Positions 34,690 to 43,998 of a DNA stretch of 64,000 nucleotides are shown here, in pieces. This DNA comes from Pseudothioclava nitratireducens (GTDB taxonomy: Bacteria; Pseudomonadota; Alphaproteobacteria; Rhodobacterales; Rhodobacteraceae): NCBI RefSeq assembly GCF_029210495.1, contig NZ_JARGDK010000004.1:245772-309771 (forward strand), written 5' to 3'. Numbering within the stretch: position 1 is the stretch's first letter; each line of letters starts with the position of its first letter. A program made the position numbers and the translations under genes. A model generated the notes under the pieces. That model worked only from the letters and a program-made list of their open reading frames with translations, ran no database searches and was not told the origin of the DNA.

Positions 34690-35349
34690 TCAGCGCCCCG
34701 CGCGCCGCCATCCTGCCGCCAGCGCCTCGGCTTCCGAGCAGAACCAGCGCTCGCCATGGCGCTCGGAGATACGCGTCGCGGCATAGGCGCGAGATCCGGG
34801 CAGGTGATAAAGCCGTCCGTTCTTCGAAATGTTGCCCTTGATGGCACAAGTCGCCGGGGCCGCTTGCGGTGCCGGTGCCTGCGCGGCACGATAATCTGCC
34901 GGGCGGATCGCCTCGCCCGACCAGATGCCGCGCCCGGCGGCGCGCGCACGGTTCTCGGCCGCGACATAGTCCATCGAATACTTGCGATACGCAAAAGCAG
35001 CGCCCGACTCGACCATCGCGGCGCCAAGATCGCGGCCACCTGCGCTGCATTTTGCCACCAGCCGGTCGTATCGGTCCCGCCCGATCCCCTCGCAGCGCAC
35101 CGTGCCACGGCTCAACTCTGCCAAGGCCTTGCGCGCCGCTTCGCCACAGGCCCAGGACTTGCCCTTCGCGGACACGCAGCCCTGCCCGCGCTCGGGCGCG
35201 TCGATGCCGTGAAGCCGCACACGCTCACCCAGCACGCCGATTTCCAGCGTATCGCCGTCAATGATGCGCGCAGTGCCCGTCAGCACCGGAGCCGCCGCGA
35301 CAGGGGTGGCCAACACCGCAAGAACGAGGAGTGAACAAATCCTTAACAT
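34690..35349 (-). CDS. Secreted SNase-fold (thermonuclease-like) protein
   Basis: A 219-residue protein. The signal peptide MLRICSLLVLAVLATPVAA is followed by a staphylococcal-nuclease OB fold (RIIDGDTLEIGVLGERVRLHG, GIDAPERGQ, RDRYDRLVAKC). The C-terminal module (CAIKGNISKNGRLYHLPGS, then ERWFCSEAEALAAGWR) has the GxIYHxPG...GERWFCxExEA pattern also seen in other secreted SNase-like proteins. The nuclease residues Asp, Arg and Glu appear largely present, so Ca-dependent nuclease activity is plausible. It is separate from the bet genes downstream. Confidence 0.85.
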   Translation of the reverse strand: MLRICSLLVLAVLATPVAAAPVLTGTARIIDGDTLEIGVLGERVRLHGIDAPERGQGCVSAKGKSWACGEAARKALAELSRGTVRCEGIGRDRYDRLVAKCSAGGRDLGAAMVESGAAFAYRKYSMDYVAAENRARAAGRGIWSGEAIRPADYRAAQAPAPQAAPATCAIKGNISKNGRLYHLPGSRAYAATRISERHGERWFCSEAEALAAGWRRAGR

Positions 35350-35403
35350 GCCCCAGATATTGTGGTTTCGAGGCGCGAGATCAAGGCTTTTTGTATGTTA
35401 AGC

Positions 35404-37062
35404 TTACCGCTGCGCGGCCTGCCAATTCACGGACATCCAAGGCTCGACATTGGCCGAGGGTAAGGGATCGCGCCCCAGAACATGGTCCGCCATCTTCTCC
35501 CCGACCATGATCGACGGCCCGTTCAGGTTGCCGTTGGTGATGCGCGGGAAGACCGAGCTATCGGCCACCCGCAGCCCGTCAACCCCGATCACACGGCCCT
35601 GCGGATCGACCACGGCCATCGGATCGTCCGCCGCGCCCATCCGCGCCGTGCCGCAGGGGTGATAGGCGCTTTCGGCATGCTCGCGCAGGAAGGCGTCGAT
35701 CTCGGCATCGCTCTGGACCGCCGCCCCCGGCTGAATCTCGTGCTTCACATGGGCCTGCATCGGCTCTTGCGCGAAAATCTCCCGCGTGAGGCGGATCACC
35801 TTGCGGAACTCGGTCCAGTCATCGGGGTGGCTCATATAGTTGAAACGGATCTCGGGCGCGGCGGCCGGGTCACCCGAACGCAGCCGCACGGTCCCCCGCG
35901 ACTTCGAGCGCATCGGCCCCGTATGAACCTGGAACCCATGACCTTCCGCGGCGACCTTGCCGTCATAGCGCACCGCGATCGGCAGGAAGTGATACTGGAT
36001 GTCGGGGTAGTCCACCCCCTTGTCCGAGCGGATGAATCCACAGGCCTCAAACTGGTTGGATGCCCCCAGCCCCGTCTTGGTAAAGAGCCACTGCGCCCCG
36101 ATCGACGCCTTGCCGATGAGGTTCCAGTATTTATACAGCGTGATCGGCTGCTTGGCCGCGAATTGCATATAAATTTCAAGGTGATCTTGCAGGTTCGCGC
36201 CAACGCCCGACCGGTCCGCCACAACCTCGATGCCATGCTCCGCCAGATGCGCCCCCGGCCCGATCCCCGACAGCATCAGCAGTTTCGGCGTGTTGAGCGA
36301 GGACGCCGCGAGGATCACCTCGGCCCGTGCGCGCACCAGTTCCGACTGCCCGCCCCGGCGCACCGAAACCCCACGCGCCCGGCCATCCTCAATCACCACA
36401 CGCTGCGCAAGTCCCCGCAGGATCGTGACGTTGCCGCCTTTCAGCGCAGGTCGCAGATAGGCATTCGCCGTGGACCAGCGCCGCCCCTTGTAGATCGTGG
36501 CCTCCATCGGGCCAAAGCCCTCCTGACGCGCGCCGTTATAGTCGGGCGTGTAGCCATAGCCTGCCGCCTTGCCCGCCTCGATAAAGGCCTGAAAGAGCGG
36601 GTTCTTGCGCGGGCCGCGGGTGATGTGCATCGGGCCATCGGTGCCGCGCCACGCAGGGTCCGCGCCATCGCGCCCGCCGTGCCACGTCTCCATGCGCCGG
36701 AAATAGGGCAGCACATCGGCATAGGACCAGCCCGCTGCCCCCATATCCGACCAATGGTCGAAATCGCGCGCATGGCCGCGCACATAGACCATACCGTTGA
36801 TCGAGGACGACCCCCCGATCACCTTCCCCCGTGGCGTCACCAGCCGACGCCCGTTCAATTCCGGTTCGGGCTCGGTCGCATAGCCCCAATCGTAGATCCC
36901 CATATTCATCGGGTAGGAGAGTGCCGCCGGCATCTGGATGAACGGCCCGGCATCGGTGCCGCCATGCTCGATCACGATCACCTTGCGGCCAGCTTCCGCC
37001 AGCCGATAGGCCATGGCCGATCCGCCCGACCCCGCCCCTACGATCACATAATCCGCTTCCAC
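35404..37062 (-). CDS. betA: Choline dehydrogenase
   Basis: A 552-residue GMC-family flavoprotein that oxidises choline to betaine aldehyde. [18 protein letters not shown] is the N-terminal FAD-binding motif. [20 protein letters not shown] and the C-terminal [12 protein letters not shown] and [14 protein letters not shown] segments carry GMC signatures with the catalytic His and Asn. I use the GTG at 37062, because AAGAGG precedes it. The open frame upstream runs through the intergenic repeat and is not coding. It is the last gene of betI-betB-betA, and the sequence ends SVNWQAAQR, typical of BetA. Confidence 0.95.
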   Translation of the reverse strand: MEADYVIVGAGSGGSAMAYRLAEAGRKVIVIEHGGTDAGPFIQMPAALSYPMNMGIYDWGYATEPEPELNGRRLVTPRGKVIGGSSSINGMVYVRGHARDFDHWSDMGAAGWSYADVLPYFRRMETWHGGRDGADPAWRGTDGPMHITRGPRKNPLFQAFIEAGKAAGYGYTPDYNGARQEGFGPMEATIYKGRRWSTANAYLRPALKGGNVTILRGLAQRVVIEDGRARGVSVRRGGQSELVRARAEVILAASSLNTPKLLMLSGIGPGAHLAEHGIEVVADRSGVGANLQDHLEIYMQFAAKQPITLYKYWNLIGKASIGAQWLFTKTGLGASNQFEACGFIRSDKGVDYPDIQYHFLPIAVRYDGKVAAEGHGFQVHTGPMRSKSRGTVRLRSGDPAAAPEIRFNYMSHPDDWTEFRKVIRLTREIFAQEPMQAHVKHEIQPGAAVQSDAEIDAFLREHAESAYHPCGTARMGAADDPMAVVDPQGRVIGVDGLRVADSSVFPRITNGNLNGPSIMVGEKMADHVLGRDPLPSANVEPWMSVNWQAAQR

Positions 37063-37071
37063 GACCGCCTC

Positions 37072-37121
37072 TTCATTCTGCTCTAAATATCCCGGGGGTC
37101 CGGGGGCAGCGCCCCCGGCCT
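37072..37121 (-). repeat. Dispersed intergenic hairpin repeat (copy 2), betB-betA gap
   Basis: Read on the minus strand after the betB stop: GGGGGCGCTGCCCCC, then CCCCCGGGATATTTAGAG. It has the same hairpin plus CCCGGGATATTT module as the copies after mcm, yebC and hisN. Here it lies inside an operon, so it may be a partial terminator or an mRNA stabiliser. Confidence 0.8.
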
Positions 37122-37123
37122 CA

Positions 37124-38575
37124 TCAGTAGGGGCTGTCCACGGGGTTGAGCCCCACATAGACCGACTTCACCTGCGTGTAATGCTCGATCGCCGCGCGCG
37201 AATTCTCGCGCCCCAGCCCCGAGGCTTTCACCGCGCCAAAGGGCATCTGAACGGGCGTCAGGTTATAGGCGTTGATCCAGCAGGTGCCCGCCTGCAACCG
37301 TCCGATCACCCGATGCCCGCGCGCGAGATCGCCCGTGAAGACGCCCGCCGCCAGCCCGAACTGGGTGCCATTTGCGCGTGCGACGACCTCGTCCTCGGTC
37401 TCGAAATCGAGCACCGACATGACGGGGCCGAAAATCTCCTCGCGCGCGATGGTCATATCGTCCGTCACATCGGCAAAGACGGTCGGCTGCACGAACAGCG
37501 CGCCCTCGTTACCCGATGCGCCCCCGCAGATCAGCCGCGCGCCCTCGCGCTTGGCGGTCTCGATATAGGCCATGACCTTCGCGTGCTGCGCCGCCGAGAT
37601 CAGCGGGCCGAACTGGCTGTCCTCGGCCAGCGGATCGCCCGCGAGGATCGCACCGGTGCGCTCGGCCAGCCGCTTGAGGAAGGCCGCTTTGATGCCCTTC
37701 TGAACAAAGACCCGCGTTCCGTTCGAGCAAATCTGCCCCGAGGAATAGAAGTTCCCCAGCATGGCCGCGCCAACCGCATCCTCGATGCTCGCATCATCGA
37801 ACACGATCAGGGGCGATTTGCCGCCAAGCTCCATCGTGACATGCTTCATGCCCGCGGCGGCCGCCTGATAGACCTTGGCGCCGGTCGGCACCGACCCCGT
37901 CAGGGACACCTTGGCAATGCGCGGATCGGTAGCCAGCGCCGCCCCCACCGGACCATAGCCCTGCACCACGTTGAAAATCCCCGCAGGCAGCCCAGCCTCG
38001 ACGAAAATCTCGGCCAGTTTCAGTGCCCCCAGCGGCGTCATCTCGGAGGGTTTGAACACCATCGCATTGCCCGTCGAAAGCGCGGGCGCGGCCTTCCAGC
38101 AGGCGATCTGGCTGGGGTAGTTCCACGCGCCGATACCGGCGCAAACGCCCAGAGGCTCGCGGATCGTGTAGGCAAAGTCACCGCCCAGCGGAATCGTCTC
38201 GCCCGTGAGGGTCGGCGCAAGTCCGGCGAAATACTCCAGCGCATCGGCCCCCGAGGGCCAGTCCGCCACGCGCGTTTCCTGAATCGGCTTGCCGGTGTCG
38301 AGCGTCTCGAGCTGCGCAAGCTCCTCCGCCCGCGCGCGAATGATCGCAACGGCGCGTTGGAGGATGCGCGCGCGCTCGACCGGGGCCTGCGCCGCCCACT
38401 CGGCCTGCGCCGCTTCCGCCGAGGCGATCGCCGCCTCGATCACGGCGGGCGTTGCCGCATGAAGCCGCGCGATCACCTCGCCCGTGTAGGGATAGGTGAC
38501 CTCGATCACCTCGCCCGCCTCGTCCTCCAGCCAGTCGCCATTGACGAAATGGCTCGCCTTGGGTTGTGCCTTCAT
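37124..38575 (-). CDS. betB: Betaine-aldehyde dehydrogenase
   Basis: A 483-residue aldehyde dehydrogenase that converts betaine aldehyde to glycine betaine with NAD(P)+. [17 protein letters not shown] contains the general-base Glu and [17 protein letters not shown] the catalytic Cys. [18 protein letters not shown] and [14 protein letters not shown] are cofactor-binding segments. Its ATG overlaps the betI stop by four bases (38572-38575), with GGAG before it, so it is translationally coupled. Confidence 0.95.
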   Translation of the reverse strand: MKAQPKASHFVNGDWLEDEAGEVIEVTYPYTGEVIARLHAATPAVIEAAIASAEAAQAEWAAQAPVERARILQRAVAIIRARAEELAQLETLDTGKPIQETRVADWPSGADALEYFAGLAPTLTGETIPLGGDFAYTIREPLGVCAGIGAWNYPSQIACWKAAPALSTGNAMVFKPSEMTPLGALKLAEIFVEAGLPAGIFNVVQGYGPVGAALATDPRIAKVSLTGSVPTGAKVYQAAAAGMKHVTMELGGKSPLIVFDDASIEDAVGAAMLGNFYSSGQICSNGTRVFVQKGIKAAFLKRLAERTGAILAGDPLAEDSQFGPLISAAQHAKVMAYIETAKREGARLICGGASGNEGALFVQPTVFADVTDDMTIAREEIFGPVMSVLDFETEDEVVARANGTQFGLAAGVFTGDLARGHRVIGRLQAGTCWINAYNLTPVQMPFGAVKASGLGRENSRAAIEHYTQVKSVYVGLNPVDSPY

Positions 38576-39153
38576 GTGCGGTTCTCCAGTTCGCGGTCGA
38601 GATATTCCTGAACGATGCGGCGCGCGTAGTCTCGGTCTGGCGCGCCATCGACGAGCGAGGCGCGGATATAGACCCCGTCGATCAGCGCGCCGAGGCCGCG
38701 GGCGACCTCTTCGGCGCGCGGGCCGACCAGCGGGCGCAACTCATGCAGGAGGTTGGATTTCAGACGCCGCTGATAGACCGTCAGCAAACGCCGCGCCTCT
38801 GGCGATTTTTGCGCCAAGACGTAGAAGTTCAGCCATGCCGAGATCGCCTCGCGCCGGAACGAGCCCGCCGCGAAGGAGCCCAGCACGATCGCCCGAAGCC
38901 GCGCCTCGGGGCCGCTCGCTGCCGCCAAAGCGCCACGCACCTCGGCCCCGTAAATCGTCAGGATCGAGCGCATCGCCGCCAGGAAAATCTGCGACTTGGA
39001 GCCGAAGTAATGGTGCGCAAGCGCAGAGGACATGCCAGCGCGGCGCGCGATCTGCGCGACCGTCACCTCAAGCGACCCGGCTTCGCCCACGGTCTCAATC
39101 GTCGCTTTCACCAAGGCGGCCCGTCTTATAGGCTCTGCACCGAGCTTCGGCAT
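38572..39153 (-). CDS. betI: TetR-family repressor BetI
   Basis: A 193-residue TetR regulator. Its N-terminal helix-turn-helix ([28 protein letters not shown]) matches BetI, and the C-terminal ligand domain is of usual length. BetI represses bet genes and is relieved by choline. It is the first gene of betIBA, divergent from the choline importer, with an ATTGAC-TC-GTCAAT palindrome in between as a likely operator. Confidence 0.93.
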   Translation of the reverse strand: MPKLGAEPIRRAALVKATIETVGEAGSLEVTVAQIARRAGMSSALAHHYFGSKSQIFLAAMRSILTIYGAEVRGALAAASGPEARLRAIVLGSFAAGSFRREAISAWLNFYVLAQKSPEARRLLTVYQRRLKSNLLHELRPLVGPRAEEVARGLGALIDGVYIRASLVDGAPDRDYARRIVQEYLDRELENRT

Positions 39154-39209
39154 GGTTTTGTGACCTTTCTGTAAAAAAGTCCTTGCCTTTCGGAGCTACA
39201 GGTAAGTTT

Positions 39210-39223
39210 ATTGACTCGTCAAT
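39210..39223. promoter_or_regulatory. Candidate BetI operator
   Basis: ATTGAC-TC-GTCAAT is a perfect 6+2+6 palindrome in the 109-bp gap between divergent betI and choX. It lies 40-53 nt before the choX start, where it could control both units. The BetI assignment is inferred from position and symmetry. Confidence 0.65.
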
Positions 39224-39262
39224 CAACAAAAAGCCTGCGACACAAACAACCGGGAGACCAAC

Positions 39263-40192
39263 ATGACCCTTCGTTCCACTCTTTTGGCGAGCGCCGCCCT
39301 TGTTTCGCTGGCCGCGGGCGCCCAAGCCGAGGGCTGCGACACAGTGACCTTCTCGGATGTTGGCTGGACCGACATCACCGCGACAACGGCAGTCGCGACC
39401 ACGATCCTCGACGCGCTCGGCTATGATACCGACATCAAGGTGCTCTCCGTACCGGTGACCTATTCGGCGCTTTCGGGCGGCGATATCGACATTTTCCTCG
39501 GCAACTGGATGCCCACGATGGAGGCCGACATTGCCCCCTATCGTGAGGACGGCACGGTAGACACCGTGCGCACCAACCTCGTCGGCGCGAAATACACGCT
39601 GGCCGCGAACAAGGCTGCCGCCGATCTGGGCATCAGGGATTTCGCTGACATCGCAGCGCACAAGGACGCGCTCGACGGCAAGATCTTCGGCATCGAGCCG
39701 GGCAATGACGGCAACCGCCTGATCATGGACATGATCGCCGCCAACGCGTTTGGCCTCGACGGGTTCGAAGTGGTCGAAAGCTCCGAGCAGGGGATGCTGG
39801 CGCAGGTCGAGCGCGCGGACAAGGATGGCGCGCCGGTGGTCTTCCTCGGCTGGGAACCGCACCCGATGAACGCCAATTTCGAGATGACCTACCTCGCCGG
39901 TGGCGACGATTTCTTCGGCCCGAATTTCGGCGGTGCCGAGGTCGCAACCAACGTGCGCGCGGGCTATGTCACCGAGTGCCCGAATGTCGGCAAGTTCCTT
40001 CAGAACCTCGAATTCTCGCTCGCTCTGGAAAACGAGATCATGGGGGCGATCCTCAACGATGGCGAAGAGCCGGGCGAGGCCGCCAAGACTTGGCTCGCCG
40101 CGCATCCCGATGTGATCGCGCCGTGGCTTGACGGGGTGACCACCAAGGAGGGCGGCGATGCGGCTGCGGCCGTGGCAGCCGCGCTGAACTAA
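39263..40192 (+). CDS. choX: Choline ABC transporter substrate-binding protein
   Basis: A 309-residue periplasmic binding protein with signal peptide MTLRSTLLASAALVSLAAGA, cut near AQA. The mature protein begins EGCDTVTFSDVGWTDITATT and includes FLGNWMPTMEADIAPY and FLGWEPHPMNANFEMTYL. These fit the OpuAC/ChoX family, whose aromatic box binds the trimethylammonium group. It heads choXWV, divergent from betIBA, supporting choline as the substrate rather than glycine betaine. CGGGAG precedes the ATG at 39263. Confidence 0.94.
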   Translation: MTLRSTLLASAALVSLAAGAQAEGCDTVTFSDVGWTDITATTAVATTILDALGYDTDIKVLSVPVTYSALSGGDIDIFLGNWMPTMEADIAPYREDGTVDTVRTNLVGAKYTLAANKAAADLGIRDFADIAAHKDALDGKIFGIEPGNDGNRLIMDMIAANAFGLDGFEVVESSEQGMLAQVERADKDGAPVVFLGWEPHPMNANFEMTYLAGGDDFFGPNFGGAEVATNVRAGYVTECPNVGKFLQNLEFSLALENEIMGAILNDGEEPGEAAKTWLAAHPDVIAPWLDGVTTKEGGDAAAAVAAALN

Positions 40193-40198
40193 CCCTGC

Positions 40199-40231
40199 TT
40201 GCCCCCCGTGCGACGATTTCGTGCGGGGGGC
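40199..40231 (+). terminator. Hairpin between choX and choW
   Basis: GCCCCCCGT and GCGGGGGGC pair around an 11-nt loop, with no T-run. It is more likely an mRNA-stabilising or partial-termination hairpin that raises binding-protein expression over the permease. Confidence 0.5.
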
Positions 40232-40370
40232 TGATCCAGAAGGGGCACCGATCCCGCCGCCGCGCCGTGCATGACGCCCCTGTCCGGAACGCAGTGACAG
40301 AGGGGCGATATTTCCGGGCTCCGGCACTCTGCACTCTGCGCGAACAACCAATCCAGGGACAGCTTACGCA

Positions 40371-41240
40371 ATGGCACGTCGCCGCTTCGATCTCGATCTA
40401 CTCACCGACTGGATCACCGATAACAAGATTCCCGTCGGCAAAGCCGCGAAAGCGGTCTTCGACTGGTTCAAAACGCATGCGAGCGGCTTCTTCGACGCGC
40501 TTTCCGATATGCTCGAAGGGCTGATCGACGCCATTCTCTGGGTGTTGCAAACCCCGCATCCCTTGCTGGTCATCGGCGCCTTCTCGACGCTGACCTACAC
40601 GTTGCAACGCAGTAAAAAGACGGCTGTCATGGTGATGCTGGGCTTCGCCTTCATCCTCAACCAAGGCTATTGGGAGGAAACCACCGAGAGCCTCACGCTG
40701 GTGCTTTCGGCCTGCGTGGTCTGTATGGCGGTCGGTGTGCCGATCGGCATCGCGGCCGCGCACAGACCGCGCCTCTACCGGGTGATGCAGCCGATCCTCG
40801 ACCTGATGCAGACACTCCCGACCTTTGTCTATCTTATCCCGGCCATCGTGTTTTTCGGGATCGGCATGGTGCCCGGCCTGATCGCCACGGTGATCTTCGT
40901 GCTGCCCGCGCCGATCCGCCTCACCCATCTGGGCGTCAACTCGACGCCGCAAGCGCTGCTCGAAGCCGCCAAGGCCTTTGGCGCGACGCCGCGTCAGGTG
41001 CTCTGGAAGGTCGAACTGCCCTATGCCACGCCGCAGATCATGGCCGGGCTGAACCAGACGATCATGCTGTCGCTGTCGATGGTGGTGATCGCGGCGCTTG
41101 TCGGCGCCGATGGGCTGGGCGTTCCGGTGGTGCGCGCGCTGAACTCGGTCAATACGGCGCTCGGCTTTGAATCGGGCTTCATCATCGTCGTCGTCGCGAT
41201 CATCCTCGACCGGATGCTGCGCATGGAGGGCCGGAAATGA
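40371..41240 (+). CDS. choW: Choline ABC transporter permease
   Basis: A 289-residue ProW/ChoW-type permease. The N-terminal cytoplasmic and amphipathic part precedes about six helices. The BPD_transp_1 EAA loop is LEAAKAFGATPRQVLWKVELP. It forms the channel for ChoX-delivered choline. The ATG at 40371 is 178 nt after choX and its stop overlaps choV by ATGA. The ribosome-binding site is weak (AGGGA, a long spacing). Confidence 0.94.
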   Translation: MARRRFDLDLLTDWITDNKIPVGKAAKAVFDWFKTHASGFFDALSDMLEGLIDAILWVLQTPHPLLVIGAFSTLTYTLQRSKKTAVMVMLGFAFILNQGYWEETTESLTLVLSACVVCMAVGVPIGIAAAHRPRLYRVMQPILDLMQTLPTFVYLIPAIVFFGIGMVPGLIATVIFVLPAPIRLTHLGVNSTPQALLEAAKAFGATPRQVLWKVELPYATPQIMAGLNQTIMLSLSMVVIAALVGADGLGVPVVRALNSVNTALGFESGFIIVVVAIILDRMLRMEGRK

Positions 41241-42280
41241 CCGCGACCACCGATCCCAAGGAGACTGCCGGCATCGCGGTCAAATTCGACAATGTCTCCA
41301 TCGTCTTCGGTGCCGACCCCAAAGCCGCCCTGCCGCTGATGGATCAGGGCCGCTCGCGCGAACAGATCCAAACGGAAACCGGGCAGGTTCTGGGGGTGCA
41401 TGATTGCTCGCTCGATGTCGCCGAGGGCGAGATCCTCGTGCTCATGGGCCTGTCGGGGTCCGGCAAATCAACGCTGCTGCGGGCCGTCAACGGGCTGAAC
41501 CCGGTCTGTCGCGGTGCAGTCCATGTCTGCGACGGAAACGGTTTGGTCGATGTCACCCATGCCGACCCGGCCACGCTGCGCCGTATCCGGCTGCACCGCG
41601 TCGCCATGGTGTTCCAGCAATTCGGCCTGCTGCCCTGGCGCACGGTGCGCGAGAATGTGGGCCTCGGCCTTGAACTCGGCGGGCTGCCCAAGGCCGAACG
41701 CCGCGCCCGCGTCGATCAGCAACTCGCGCTGGTGGGGCTTTCGGATTGGGCGGAACGTAAGGTCGGAGAGCTCTCGGGCGGCATGCAGCAGCGTGTGGGG
41801 CTGGCGCGCGCCTTTGCCACCGAGGCCCCGATCCTGCTCATGGACGAGCCCTTCTCGGCCCTCGATCCGCTGATCCGCGCCAAGCTTCAGGATGAGCTTC
41901 TGGAACTCCAGCAAACCCTGAAACGCACGATCATCTTTGTCAGCCACGACCTCGATGAGGCGTTCAAGCTTGGCAATCGCATCGCGTTGATGGAGGGCGG
42001 GCGCATCGTTCAGCTTGGCACCGCGCGCGAGATCATCGCCAATCCCGCCGACGATTACGTCGCGGATTTCGTGGCCCATATGAACCCGCTGGGCGTTCTC
42101 ACCGCCGAGGACCTCGCCGAACCTGGCGCGGCTGATGGAGCGGCGGTGCCGCCGGAGACGCCGGTCCGAGATGTCATGGAGCGGCTGCGTCACGCCCCGG
42201 CGGTGGCGCTGACAGATGGGCGCCGGATCACCCGCGAAGGCGTCATTGCCAAGCTGATAGACCCGCAAAGTCCGGGCTGA
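41237..42280 (+). CDS. choV: Choline ABC transporter ATP-binding protein
   Basis: A 347-residue ABC ATPase of the ProV/ChoV type. Walker A is GLSGSGKST, the signature is LSGGMQQRV and Walker B is PILLMDEPFSALDP. The N-terminal insertion before the ABC core (LMDQGRSREQIQTETGQVLG) is characteristic of glycine-betaine/choline transporters. The C-terminal tail after residue 290 is short, so full CBS osmosensor domains are missing. Transport is then probably substrate- rather than osmo-gated, which is typical of ChoV. Confidence 0.94.
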   Translation: MTATTDPKETAGIAVKFDNVSIVFGADPKAALPLMDQGRSREQIQTETGQVLGVHDCSLDVAEGEILVLMGLSGSGKSTLLRAVNGLNPVCRGAVHVCDGNGLVDVTHADPATLRRIRLHRVAMVFQQFGLLPWRTVRENVGLGLELGGLPKAERRARVDQQLALVGLSDWAERKVGELSGGMQQRVGLARAFATEAPILLMDEPFSALDPLIRAKLQDELLELQQTLKRTIIFVSHDLDEAFKLGNRIALMEGGRIVQLGTAREIIANPADDYVADFVAHMNPLGVLTAEDLAEPGAADGAAVPPETPVRDVMERLRHAPAVALTDGRRITREGVIAKLIDPQSPG

Positions 42281-42349
42281 TCGCGCCTTCATCAAACCGG
42301 AAATACGCCCGCCGGAGGTTTCGTCCCGATCACCTGCGCCGCGCGCGGA

Positions 42350-43258
42350 TCAGACCCGCGTTGTCCCCGCCACGGGCGTTGCAGCGCGGCGCTTGAGCTG
42401 CGCCTCGCGCCAGCTCATGTAGCTGATCGCGGCAATAATCATCGCCCCGCCCAGAATGACGAACGGGTCCACCCGCTCACCAAACAGCACCCAACCCGCC
42501 GCGCTGGCCCAGACCAGTTGCGTGAAGACCACCGGCTGCGTGACCGTCACCGGCGCGCATTGGAAGGCCCGCGTCATAAAGTAATGCGCCGCCGTCGCAA
42601 AGGCTGCCGTCGCGCCCAGCCACAGCGTCTCGGACAGCGTCATCGGCTCCCAGACCGCGATCGCAAACGGCGCGAGGCAGAGCGTTACCGCCACCGTCAT
42701 CGCCGCCACCACGACCGACGCCGGCACCTGACCCGACAGCCGCTTGGCCACCAGATAGGCAGCCCCGAAGAAGAATGCCGCGCCCAATTGCGCGATATGG
42801 CCCGGCAGGACCTCGCGCAGGCCGGGGCGCAGGATCACCAGTGCGCCGATCAGCGCAACGAGGATCGCGACACCGCGCCGCCACGCAAATCCTTCGCCCA
42901 AGAGCAGCGCACCGCCCAGCGTCACCACGATCGGGTTGAGATAGCCGATCGCCGTCACATCCGCGATCGGCGTGCGCGCCATCGCAAAGAACCACAACCC
43001 GACCGCAACCGCCTGCAACGCCCCGCGCAGCCCGAACAGCGCCCAGACCCGCCCCGGATAGCGGGTTTGCGCCAGATGCCAGAGCGCGGGCAGCACGAAC
43101 AGCACACCCCATAGAAACCGCACGAACGAACTCTGCGCCGCCGGAAGGCTGGTGCCCAGATAATGCACGATCACGTTCACCGCCGTGAAGCACAGCGTCG
43201 TGCCGAGCATCCAGGCGATGCCAAGAAGGGGCCGATCTGGGGGGGGAACGTCAGACAT
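42350..43258 (-). CDS. EamA/DMT family transporter
   Basis: A 302-residue integral membrane protein with ten predicted helices arranged as two EamA repeats (GTTLCFTAVNVIVHYLGTSL begins the first). Members export metabolites or amino acids; no specific substrate can be read. The gene lies between the choline import operon, with which it converges, and a LysE-type exporter. GAGG sits ahead of the ATG at 43258. Confidence 0.88.
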   Translation of the reverse strand: MSDVPPPDRPLLGIAWMLGTTLCFTAVNVIVHYLGTSLPAAQSSFVRFLWGVLFVLPALWHLAQTRYPGRVWALFGLRGALQAVAVGLWFFAMARTPIADVTAIGYLNPIVVTLGGALLLGEGFAWRRGVAILVALIGALVILRPGLREVLPGHIAQLGAAFFFGAAYLVAKRLSGQVPASVVVAAMTVAVTLCLAPFAIAVWEPMTLSETLWLGATAAFATAAHYFMTRAFQCAPVTVTQPVVFTQLVWASAAGWVLFGERVDPFVILGGAMIIAAISYMSWREAQLKRRAATPVAGTTRV

Positions 43259-43319
43259 GGCCTCAGTTAGCCGTCAAATCCGTGCGACGTTCAAGCGCGT
43301 GATTGTATCCCGCACAGGC

Positions 43320-43922
43320 TCAGAACGCACCAAAGGCAAGCCGGGCCGCAATCGAGGCCATAATCACCGCGATGATCCCATCGAGAATCTGCCACGCCAC
43401 GGGGCGCGCGAACAGCGGCGCAAGCAGCCGTGCGCCATAGGCCAGAGAAAAGAAGAACACGAAGGAGGCCGTCATCGCGCCCCCCCCGAATTCCATTGCT
43501 GACCCAGGATATTGCGCGGCCACCGCCCCCAAAAGGACCACCGTATCGAGCCAGACATGCGGGTTCGCCCACGTCAGCGCCGCCACCGTCAGCAACACGG
43601 CACCCAGCGTCTCGGCCTTGCCCTCGCCAGCGAGCAACACCTCGCCGCCCCGCCACGCCGAACGCGCGGCACGCAGCGCATACCAGCTCAGGAAGGCGAC
43701 GCCGCCCCAGCGCAAGACCGGCTCCAGCCAAGGCATTGCCTCCGTCGCCGCCGAAAAGCCCGACACCCCCAACGCGATCAACAGCGCATCCGAGAGCGCG
43801 CAAAACAGCGCGACCGCAAAGACATGCTCGCGCCGAAGCCCTTGGCGCAGCACAAACGCATTCTGCGCCCCAATCGCCACAATCAGCCCGAGCCCCAGCT
43901 TGAATCCGGTCCAGAATATCAT
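43320..43922 (-). CDS. LysE/ArgO family amino-acid exporter
   Basis: A 200-residue protein with about six helices. GLGLIVAIGAQNAFVLRQGL is the LysE/ArgO signature and TWANPHVWLDTVVLLGA a second family motif. It probably exports arginine or lysine. The start at 43922 follows GAGGGGAG; longer in-frame starts overlap the divergent phnM leader. No LysG/ArgP-type regulator is adjacent. Confidence 0.9.
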   Translation of the reverse strand: MIFWTGFKLGLGLIVAIGAQNAFVLRQGLRREHVFAVALFCALSDALLIALGVSGFSAATEAMPWLEPVLRWGGVAFLSWYALRAARSAWRGGEVLLAGEGKAETLGAVLLTVAALTWANPHVWLDTVVLLGAVAAQYPGSAMEFGGGAMTASFVFFFSLAYGARLLAPLFARPVAWQILDGIIAVIMASIAARLAFGAF

Positions 43923-43998
43923 CCGCCACTCCCCTCGCGCCCTCGCATCCGCAGCGCGGATCGGGCAGAAGATGGTGATGCAGGAAAGGCGGACCCCG

